Origin: a bacterium
GTDB lineage: Bacteria > Atribacterota > JS1 > SB-45 > 34-128
DNA length: 5,887 nt
Assembly: GCA_018894595.1 (NCBI GenBank)
Contig: JAHIPN010000435.1
Span: forward strand, 1-5,887
Direction of reading: 5' to 3'
The position numbers were made by a program, and so were the translations under genes. A model generated the notes under the pieces. The model had not been told where the DNA came from. It made no database searches and saw nothing but the letters and a program-made list of their open reading frames with translations. Shown piece after piece: positions 1 to 5,887 of the stretch; positions within the stretch are counted from its first letter, which is position 1; every line of letters starts with the position of its first letter.

Positions 1-1190
1 ATCTATCCATCTTAAAAAGCAAAAAAGATATAGAAAAATATATCAAACAGACTAAAAAAGTAATAATTATCGAGGGATGGATTTTAGAGAAAGACCTGAA
101 TAAATTAAAAAATACATTATATAAAAAATTTAAAGAATTGGAGATAGTCTTTAGTGATCCTGAAAAAACTGAAGATATACCGGTAGCTTTAAAGAATAAT
201 AAATTTGTAGAACCTTTTGAATCAGTAACCGAACTGTATGGAATCCCCAAATATACGGAATTTGACCCCACTCCTTTATTTGCTCCATTTTATTTTATTT
301 TCTTTGGGATGTGTTTGTCTGATGCCGGTTACGGCTTAATTATAGCTGTTTTGTCTTACCTGGCTTTGAAAAAATTCAAATTTGAAGGAATGACAAAGAA
401 ATTTTTTGGATTATTTTTCTTAGGTGGGATATCTTCTTTTATAATGGGGACTATTATGGGCAGCTGGATGGGTGATGTTCTTAATTATCTTCCAAAAAAT
501 ATTTTATTTATAAAAACTTTTTTAATTGATACAATATCCTTACTCGACCCGATAAAAAATCCCATGCCTCTTTTGCTGATATCTCTATCTTTAGGAGTAA
601 TTCAAATTTACACCGGATTTATCATTAAATTTATTGCAAATATTAAGGAAAATAAATTTAAAACAGGCTTAATGGACCAGGGATCATGGATGTTATTAAT
701 TTCCGGATTACTTTTATCTATATTAGCAAATAGTGTTGGTTCTTTAGCGGGATTAAAAATTATCACAAAATATATTATTTGGGCAGGATTGTTATCTGTA
801 GTTATTACACAGGGAAGGTCAAATAAGAATATTATACTAAAAGCTGCTGGTGGAGTACTAAGTTTATACGATATTATCGGTTATTTTAGTGATATCCTTT
901 CTTATTCACGTCTATTTGCCCTGGGGTTATCAACTGCAGTATTGGCAGTAGTAGTTAATAATTTTGTAATGTTGTTTAAAGATATCCCATTTATTGGTTT
1001 TATTTTAGCAGCTTTAGTTTTTATTATTGGACATTTTTTAAATATGCTGATAAGCGGCATGGGGGCATTTATCCATTCAACTCGTTTACAGTACGTAGAA
1101 TATTTCACTAAATTTTATGAAGGTGGAGGGACCCCCTTTAAACCTTTTAAGGTCATTACTAAATATATAAAGGTTCAAAATATTAATTAG
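1..1190 (+). CDS. ntpI: V/A-type ATPase subunit I (a-subunit homologue), 5'-truncated by the window edge
   Basis: This is the membrane stator subunit that, with the K ring, forms the ion path and anchors the peripheral stalks. The frame is open from the first complete codon at base 3, giving 395 visible residues. The TTG at 138 is internal, because the family motif EGW (visible residues 24-26, end of the cytoplasmic domain) lies upstream of it. Family members are about 600-660 residues, so roughly 200-260 N-terminal residues are missing. The C-terminal domain has about 7-8 hydrophobic segments (near 92-122, 134-155, 188-211, 228-241, 254-268, 302-325, 330-353) and a DAGYG motif near 107-111. 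Two arginines match those essential in yeast Vph1: Arg303 in SYSRLFALGLS (codon 909-911), like R735, and Arg361 in HSTRLQYVE (codon 1083-1085), like R799. The ending FYEGGGTPFKPF is typical of the family. Subunit K follows after 15 bases. Identification is very secure; only the true start is unseen. Confidence 0.97.
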   Translation, partial: LSILKSKKDIEKYIKQTKKVIIIEGWILEKDLNKLKNTLYKKFKELEIVFSDPEKTEDIPVALKNNKFVEPFESVTELYGIPKYTEFDPTPLFAPFYFIFFGMCLSDAGYGLIIAVLSYLALKKFKFEGMTKKFFGLFFLGGISSFIMGTIMGSWMGDVLNYLPKNILFIKTFLIDTISLLDPIKNPMPLLLISLSLGVIQIYTGFIIKFIANIKENKFKTGLMDQGSWMLLISGLLLSILANSVGSLAGLKIITKYIIWAGLLSVVITQGRSNKNIILKAAGGVLSLYDIIGYFSDILSYSRLFALGLSTAVLAVVVNNFVMLFKDIPFIGFILAALVFIIGHFLNMLISGMGAFIHSTRLQYVEYFTKFYEGGGTPFKPFKVITKYIKVQNIN

Positions 1191-1194
1191 AAAT

Positions 1195-1682
<488 letters not shown>

Positions 1683-1697
1683 AAGGACGAATATTAT

Positions 1698-2294
1698 ATG
1701 ACTATTAAAGATATAAGTGAAAAAATTATATCTGATGCCAAAATTCAAGCAGATAATATTATTTCACAAGCTGAAGATAAAGCTAAAGAAATTATAGAAA
1801 AAGGTAAAAAAGAAGCAGATAATATAAAAAAGACGATATTATACAAGATCAACCAAGAAGCATCTTTAAAAAAGAGCAAAATATTAACTGAGGCGAATTT
1901 AGGAGCAAAGAAAACTATCCTATCAGAAAAACAAAAAATTATGAAAGATGTTTTCGGTAATGCCCTGGAAAGCATTTTAAAATTAAGCAATAAAGAATAT
2001 CAAAACTTTATAAAAAAATTGATATTAGATAATATTGAAATAGGGGATGAAACTATTTTTATTGGGTCTTCAGATAAAAATAGAATATCTAAAGATTTTA
2101 TCGAAGATATAAATAAAGAATTAAAAGCTAAGGGTAAGAAGGGTGAATTAAAATTATCCAATTCTTATATTCCGATAAAAGGTGGAATAATTATTGGGTC
2201 TGGTGCGATAAGAAAAAATGTTTCATTAGAATTACTATTAAAAAACGTTAGAGAAGAATCAGAAGCGCAGATAAGCAAAATATTATTTAATTAA
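1698..2294 (+). CDS. ntpE: V/A-type ATPase subunit E, peripheral-stalk subunit
   Basis: This 198-residue protein forms, with the small G/H-type subunit (not in view), the peripheral stalk that stops the A3B3 head from turning with the rotor. Residues 1 to about 85 are a highly charged Lys/Glu/Ala/Ile helix of coiled-coil character, including a stretch rich in KAKEIIEKGKKEAD near 28-42. The C-terminal half is the globular part that binds the top of the head. It has the family pattern of a variable acidic/basic region followed by IKGGIIIGSGAIRKNVSLELLL near 159-180 and a final helix VREESEAQISKILF. The length matches the usual 185-210 residues. The start ATG at 1698 is preceded by AAGGA at 1683-1687, ten bases away. 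The gene begins 15 bases after K and is followed by the longest gap in the window (53 bases). The identification rests on the fold pattern and on operon position, because E is the least conserved subunit here. Confidence 0.93.
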   Translation: MTIKDISEKIISDAKIQADNIISQAEDKAKEIIEKGKKEADNIKKTILYKINQEASLKKSKILTEANLGAKKTILSEKQKIMKDVFGNALESILKLSNKEYQNFIKKLILDNIEIGDETIFIGSSDKNRISKDFIEDINKELKAKGKKGELKLSNSYIPIKGGIIIGSGAIRKNVSLELLLKNVREESEAQISKILFN

Positions 2295-2336
2295 TGTGCT
2301 CACAATAATAATATTAATTGTCAGCTTTTAATGGGG

Positions 2337-2341
2337 AAAGG
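2337..2341 (+). promoter_or_regulatory. Ribosome binding site that decides the start of subunit C
   Basis: AAAGG, within the purine run GGGGAAAGG (2333-2341), lies six bases before the ATG at 2348. An in-frame TTG at 2318 would add ten residues (MSAFNGERLL), but it has no purine-rich sequence before it and the residues it adds are not family-like. The ATG at 2348 is therefore preferred. Confidence 0.7.
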
Positions 2342-2347
2342 TTATTA

Positions 2348-3403
2348 ATGTTTAAACACTTTACCGCAGATACTAATAATCAAGAAGAATATGCTTTTGC
2401 TAATGGAAGAATAAAGAAATTAGAAAAAGAATTATTAAATAATGAAATATTAGATAGAATGATAAAATCAAGTGATATCACTTCTGCTATAAAAATATTG
2501 ACGGAAAGTGATTTAAATGATTATTCTTTTGATCTCAATAATCCTTCAAATTTTGAGGTTTCATTAAATCAAGAATTATTACGCACTTATGACATAATAA
2601 AAAGCATCTCTTTAGTTTCTACTTTTAATTTTCTTTATTTTACCTTTGCTTCCAAGTATGATTTTCATAATATCAAGATACTTATAAAATCGAAATATCT
2701 AAAAAAAGTATTTTCTAATGAATTGATTTCACCAATTAGTACTATAGATGTAGAAAAACTCAATTCAGCGATTAAAGATGAAAAATATGAAGATATTCCC
2801 GATTCTTTTGAGTTTCTAATTAAAAAAACATTTTCCGAGTATAGTAAATATAAAAACCCGGAGATAATAGATTTTGTTTTAGATAAAGAAAGATACATAA
2901 TGATATTCAATAAAATTAGAGAAGTAGAAATAATTGAAGTAGAAGAACTTTTTTTAAAAAGATTTATCAAAATAAATATAGATCTTAATAATATAATTAA
3001 TTGCGTCAGGGCAAAGATAAGAGGGGAGAAAAAAGCTTTTACCAAAGAGTTCTTAATTCCCGAAGGTGATTTTAAAACAGAGAACCTAATAGAAATATAC
3101 GATTCTCCTTTACCTTCCTGGTGTGAAAAACTTGTATATACCGATTATAAAGATACAATAGAACTGGGTATAAATTATTTTCAAAAGAATAATTCCTTAA
3201 TGGAATTGGAAAAATTAAGAGATAATTTTATCCTAAATTTTTCAAAGATAGGAAAATATGTTACCTTTGGGATTGAACCGTTAGTAGGATTCATTACCGC
3301 AAAAGAGAACGACATAAAAAATATTAGAATAATATTATCAGGCAAGTTAAATAAATTATCTCCTGATCAAATCAAAGAAAGAGTACGTGATACTTATGTA
3401 TAA
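2348..3403 (+). CDS. ntpC: V/A-type ATPase subunit C (yeast subunit d homologue)
   Basis: This 351-residue soluble, mostly helical protein caps the K ring on the cytoplasmic side and seats the D-F central shaft on it, so it passes torque between the head and the membrane ring. The N-terminus carries the family pattern EYAFANGRIKKLEKELL (about 13-29). Further hallmarks are ASKYDFHNIKILIKS near 101-115, the helix with DFVLDKERY near 174-182, and a C-terminal block reading AKENDIKNIRIILSGKLNKL near 316-335 followed by SPDQIKERVRDTYV at the very end. The length fits the usual 330-360 residues. The start at 2348 is chosen over the in-frame TTG at 2318 because of the purine-rich sequence just upstream and the family-like N-terminus. 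The 3' end overlaps the start of F by eight bases, which suggests coupled translation of these two rotor-shaft components. No broken or missing conserved segment is apparent. Confidence 0.96.
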   Translation: MFKHFTADTNNQEEYAFANGRIKKLEKELLNNEILDRMIKSSDITSAIKILTESDLNDYSFDLNNPSNFEVSLNQELLRTYDIIKSISLVSTFNFLYFTFASKYDFHNIKILIKSKYLKKVFSNELISPISTIDVEKLNSAIKDEKYEDIPDSFEFLIKKTFSEYSKYKNPEIIDFVLDKERYIMIFNKIREVEIIEVEELFLKRFIKINIDLNNIINCVRAKIRGEKKAFTKEFLIPEGDFKTENLIEIYDSPLPSWCEKLVYTDYKDTIELGINYFQKNNSLMELEKLRDNFILNFSKIGKYVTFGIEPLVGFITAKENDIKNIRIILSGKLNKLSPDQIKERVRDTYV

Positions 3404-3722
3404 AATTGCTTTAATGGGAAATAGAGAAACGATAATCGGTTTTAAACTGCTGGGTCTTTCTATATTTCCCGTAAACAAAAAGGAAGAATCTGTAGAAATA
3501 TTAAATAAATTAGTAAAAGAAGAATATGCGGTGATATTTATAACCGAAGAAATAGGTTGTCAAATAATTGAAGAAATAGAAATATTACAAAAAACATCTT
3601 TTACCAGCATAACCATAATACCCAGTAAATCGGAAAAGAAATATTTGGGATTAAAGATATTAAGAAATAATATTGAAAAAGCTATTGGAACAGATATATT
3701 ATTTAGAAAAGAGGTAGAATAA
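3396..3722 (+). CDS. V/A-type ATPase subunit F, central-stalk subunit (NtpG in E. hirae naming)
   Basis: This 108-residue soluble protein binds subunit D in the central shaft and is part of the turning rotor; in related enzymes it helps activate ATP hydrolysis. The family start MYKIALMGNRETIIGFKLLG is followed by an alternating alpha/beta pattern. This includes YAVIFITEEIG near 46-56, the strand and turn SITIIPS near 75-81, and the C-terminal helix IEKAIGTDILF near 93-103. The length is typical (about 100-110). I chose the ATG at 3396, which overlaps the end of C by eight bases (ATGTATAA) and gives the usual MYKI start. A GTG at 3387 would add only three residues (MIL). Neither start has a strong ribosome binding site; AAAGAAAGAG at 3374-3383 is the only purine-rich stretch. 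Translation therefore probably depends on ribosomes ending C. The gene symbol is left empty because ntpF and ntpG are used inconsistently for this subunit. Confidence 0.94.
   Translation: MYKIALMGNRETIIGFKLLGLSIFPVNKKEESVEILNKLVKEEYAVIFITEEIGCQIIEEIEILQKTSFTSITIIPSKSEKKYLGLKILRNNIEKAIGTDILFRKEVE
3711..3715 (+). promoter_or_regulatory. Ribosome binding site and TAATG coupling junction of subunit A
   Basis: GAGGT lies inside the last codons of F, six bases before the ATG at 3722. The stop codon of F (TAA, 3720-3722) shares one base with that ATG, forming TAATG. This arrangement allows both fresh initiation and re-initiation by ribosomes leaving F. Confidence 0.7.
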
Positions 3723-5476
3723 TGGAAACAGCGAAAATAACTAAAGTTGCCGGACCGGTAGTAGTAGCTAAAGGATTAAAAAATGCTAAAATGTACGATG
3801 TAGTAAAAGTCAGTGGTCAGAAATTAATTGGTGAAATAATTGAACTAAATAAAGATTTAGCAACTATACAAGTTTATGAGGAGACTTCAGGAATTGGTCC
3901 CGGAGAACCTGTTTTTTCTACTGATATGCCTCTGAGCGTGGAATTGGGCCCCGGTCTTATCTCATCCATTTACGACGGCATACAAAGACCTCTGGATGTA
4001 TTAAAATCAACTAGAGGAGATTTTATTACCAGAGGAGCAGAAGCATTTGCCATTGATAGAAAAAAGAAATGGGATTTTGAGCCAATTTCTAAAAAGGGAG
4101 ATAAAGTAATATCAGGTGATATTATAGGCACTGTCCAGGAAAGTAGTATTGTTAAACATAAAATTATGGTTCCTTACGGAATTCAGGGTGAAATTGATAA
4201 AATATATAAAGGTAAATTTACGGTTACAGATATTATTGCCCTAATAAAAGATCAGGAAAATACGATTCACGAGATTAAAATGTTGCAAAAATGGCCAGTA
4301 AGAGGACCAAGGCCCTATAAGAAAAAATTGGCCCCTACTGAACCGTTAATTACCGGACAAAGGGTAATAGATATGTTTTTCCCCATAACCAAAGGAGGGA
4401 CAGCATGCATACCGGGTCCCTTCGGCAGTGGGAAGACTGTAGTCCAACATCAGATATCCAAATGGTGTAACGCAGAAATCATTCTCTTTATCGGCTGTGG
4501 CGAAAGAGGTAATGAAATGACTGATGTTCTAATTGAATTTCCAGAATTAATTGACCCCTCTTCCGGAAAACCATTAATGGAAAGGACTATCTTAATTGCC
4601 AATACATCAAATATGCCGGTAGCGGCTCGTGAAGCCTCTGTATATACCGGTATAACTATCGCGGAATACTATCGGGATATGGGATACAATGTTGCCCTTA
4701 TTGCTGATTCTACTTCCCGTTGGGCCGAAGCAATGCGTGAAATATCAGGCAGATTGGAAGAAATGCCGGGAGAAGAAGGATTTCCTGCTTATTTAGGTAC
4801 TCGAATTTCAAGTTTTTACGAAAGATCCGGAAGAATAAAATGTCTGGGCAGTGATGATAGAGAAGCAACATTAAGTATTGTCGGTGCGGTATCACCACCA
4901 GGAGGAGATTTATCCGAGCCGGTTACCCAAAATACTTTACGTACTGTTCAAGTTTTCTGGAGCTTACAAGATAAATTAGCCTACAAAAGGCATTTTCCCG
5001 CAATAGATTGGCTAACAAGTTATTCTCTTTATTTGTCTGGACTAACAGAATATTATAAAAAAGAGGTCGGTGAAGAATATATGGAGTTACGGAATAAATC
5101 TATGGCATTACTTCAGGAAGAAGCAGAATTAGAAGAAATTGTAAGATTAGTAGGTGTTGATGCCCTGTCAACTCATGAAAAATTAGTATTAGAAACAGCA
5201 AGATCTATTAGGGAAGATTTCCTGCTTCAAGATGCCTTTGATAGTACTGATTCATATAGTTCTACGAAAAAGCAATTTCTTATCTTAAAATTAATTATGG
5301 TATTTCACGAAAATGCTGAAAAAGTAATTGAAACGGGTGTGACTATAGAAAAATTAAATGCTTTACCAATTAAAGCAAAAATAATTAGAGCTAAATTTAT
5401 AGAAGAAAAGAACCTAAAAGTATTTAGTGAAATTGAAAAAGAAATAATATCCCAAATTAGTTCGACAACCGATTAA
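3722..5476 (+). CDS. ntpA: V/A-type ATPase catalytic subunit A
   Basis: This 584-residue protein is the catalytic ATP-hydrolysing (or, in reverse, ATP-making) subunit; three copies alternate with B in the head. Residues 1 to about 70 are the beta-barrel domain. The block [21 protein letters not shown] follows at about 72-92. Residues about 110-190 are the extra bulge region found only in A-type catalytic subunits. The nucleotide-binding core has the P-loop GPFGSGKT at 232-239 with Lys238 and Thr239, and GERGNEM with the catalytic Glu261. It also has the Walker B strand [14 protein letters not shown] ending in Asp329, and the [17 protein letters not shown] segment near 342-358. [15 protein letters not shown] lies at about 391-405. 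The C-terminal helical domain includes the [27 protein letters not shown] region near 480-506. Length and motifs are those of an intact enzyme, and the motif numbering coincides with E. hirae NtpA. The gene is joined to F by a one-base overlap and followed by B after 23 bases. Confidence 0.99.
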   Translation: METAKITKVAGPVVVAKGLKNAKMYDVVKVSGQKLIGEIIELNKDLATIQVYEETSGIGPGEPVFSTDMPLSVELGPGLISSIYDGIQRPLDVLKSTRGDFITRGAEAFAIDRKKKWDFEPISKKGDKVISGDIIGTVQESSIVKHKIMVPYGIQGEIDKIYKGKFTVTDIIALIKDQENTIHEIKMLQKWPVRGPRPYKKKLAPTEPLITGQRVIDMFFPITKGGTACIPGPFGSGKTVVQHQISKWCNAEIILFIGCGERGNEMTDVLIEFPELIDPSSGKPLMERTILIANTSNMPVAAREASVYTGITIAEYYRDMGYNVALIADSTSRWAEAMREISGRLEEMPGEEGFPAYLGTRISSFYERSGRIKCLGSDDREATLSIVGAVSPPGGDLSEPVTQNTLRTVQVFWSLQDKLAYKRHFPAIDWLTSYSLYLSGLTEYYKKEVGEEYMELRNKSMALLQEEAELEEIVRLVGVDALSTHEKLVLETARSIREDFLLQDAFDSTDSYSSTKKQFLILKLIMVFHENAEKVIETGVTIEKLNALPIKAKIIRAKFIEEKNLKVFSEIEKEIISQISSTTD

Positions 5477-5480
5477 AGGG

Positions 5481-5487
5481 AAGGAGA
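5481..5487 (+). promoter_or_regulatory. Ribosome binding site of subunit B, unusually far from the ATG
   Basis: AAGGAGA is a good Shine-Dalgarno match, but its GGAG core (5483-5486) is 13 bases from the ATG at 5500, where 5-9 is usual. No closer purine run is present. An in-frame ATT at 5491 would have normal spacing, but ATT starts are rare and family members begin at the ATG-encoded MIKEYLT-like sequence. Confidence 0.55.
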
Positions 5488-5499
5488 TATATTAACAAG

Positions 5500-5887
5500 A
5501 TGATTAAAGAATATTTAACCATATCAGAGGTGGCTGGGCCTTTAATAGTAGTAGAAAAAACAATTGATGTAAAATATCAGGAATTAGTTGAAATAGAGCT
5601 ATCTTCCGGAGAAATAAGAAGAGGACAGGTGCTTGAAATCACCGAAGACAAGGCAGTTGTCCAGATATTTGAGGGATCAACAGGAATTGATGTTTCAAAT
5701 ACTAAGGTTCGTTTTTTAGGTAAGGTAATAGAATTACCTCTCTCTATGGATGTTTTGGGAAGAATATTTGATGGTTCGGGAAGACCTATAGATGATGGTC
5801 CTCAAATTATTGCAGAAAAAAAATTAGATATAAATGGAAATCCTATTAATCCTTATGCTCGAGATTATCCTAACAATTTTATACAAA
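5500..5887 (+). CDS. ntpB: V/A-type ATPase subunit B, nucleotide-binding non-catalytic subunit, 3'-truncated by the window edge
   Basis: Three B subunits alternate with A in the head; each contributes to the A-B interface and supplies the arginine finger to the catalytic site in A. Only the first 129 codons of a protein normally about 455-470 residues long are visible, and the frame is open to the window end. The N-terminus [19 protein letters not shown] and the barrel-domain pattern [25 protein letters not shown] (about 39-63) are typical of B. So are [16 protein letters not shown] near 87-102 and the start of the central domain with [19 protein letters not shown] near 111-129. The YAR-YP motif and the DGSGRPID sequence separate it from A subunits and from F-type beta subunits. 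The arginine finger and the altered nucleotide-binding loop lie beyond the window. The start ATG at 5500 is chosen from family similarity, although its ribosome binding site is rather distant. Confidence 0.97.
   Translation, partial: MIKEYLTISEVAGPLIVVEKTIDVKYQELVEIELSSGEIRRGQVLEITEDKAVVQIFEGSTGIDVSNTKVRFLGKVIELPLSMDVLGRIFDGSGRPIDDGPQIIAEKKLDINGNPINPYARDYPNNFIQ

Noticed and set aside
1745..1990. 81-codon - strand frame inside subunit E
   Set aside because: The Phe/Leu/Ser-rich translation is the antisense of a Lys/Glu/Ala coiled coil, a common artefact.
2295..2320. Short symmetric sequences in the E-C gap: TGTGCTCACA and TAATATTA with flanking CAAT/ATTG
   Set aside because: The first has only a two-base centre and does not match the spacing of a CRP-type site. 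The second is a short AT-only palindrome with mismatched extension. Neither forms a terminator hairpin followed by a T run.
2665..3045. 126-codon open frame on the - strand inside subunit C
   Set aside because: Its Leu/Ile/Ser-rich composition is the mirror of Lys/Glu/Asn-rich codons on the + strand; nothing recognisable in it.
4710..4898. 62-codon - strand frame inside the catalytic core of subunit A
   Set aside because: It lies opposite the highly conserved [22 protein letters not shown] region of A; no start signal or family resemblance.

Overview
The window is one continuous stretch of an operon for a rotary V/A-type (archaeal/bacterial V-type) ATPase, with all genes on the + strand. The order is I (cut off at the left edge) - K - E - C - F - A - B (cut off at the right edge). 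This is the usual bacterial ntp/atp order; in the Enterococcus hirae naming scheme the gene called F here is ntpG. No promoter, terminator, RNA gene, mobile element, CRISPR array or repeat family is visible. The operon ends lie outside the window: the small peripheral-stalk subunit and the start of I would be expected to the left, and the rest of B and subunit D to the right.

Layout. 1-1190 is the membrane stator subunit I (C-terminal 395 residues). 1206-1682 is the double-hairpin rotor-ring subunit K. 1698-2294 is peripheral-stalk subunit E. 2348-3403 is subunit C, which connects the central axle to the ring. 3396-3722 is central-stalk subunit F. 3722-5476 is catalytic subunit A, and 5500-5887 is the first 129 codons of the non-catalytic nucleotide-binding subunit B. 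Gaps are at most about 50 bases. C/F and F/A overlap, so the genes are probably co-transcribed and partly translationally coupled.

How the genes work together. A and B form the A3B3 ATPase head. F (with D, not in view) is the central shaft and C seats it on the K ring. E (with the G/H-type partner, not in view) is the peripheral stalk that ties the head to I. I and the K ring form the ion path. K carries the residues that bind Na+ in the E. hirae ring (Thr58, Gln59, Gln110, Glu139), and its first hairpin has Gly57 where single-hairpin subunits carry the carboxylate. This points to a Na+-coupled enzyme with one ion site per four helices, a design usually associated with ATP-driven ion pumping. 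The catalytic motifs of A and the two key arginines of I are intact, so the complex looks functional.

Organism. The DNA is AT-rich (roughly one third G+C by eye) with A/T-ending codons and recognisable Shine-Dalgarno sequences. This fits an anaerobic, low-GC bacterium (for example Firmicutes, Atribacterota, Thermotogota or Spirochaetes-like lineages). The lineage cannot be fixed from this sequence alone. The window is essentially a conserved housekeeping operon. I found no sign of an undescribed system, and the points of interest are ion specificity, start-site choices and gene-junction design.
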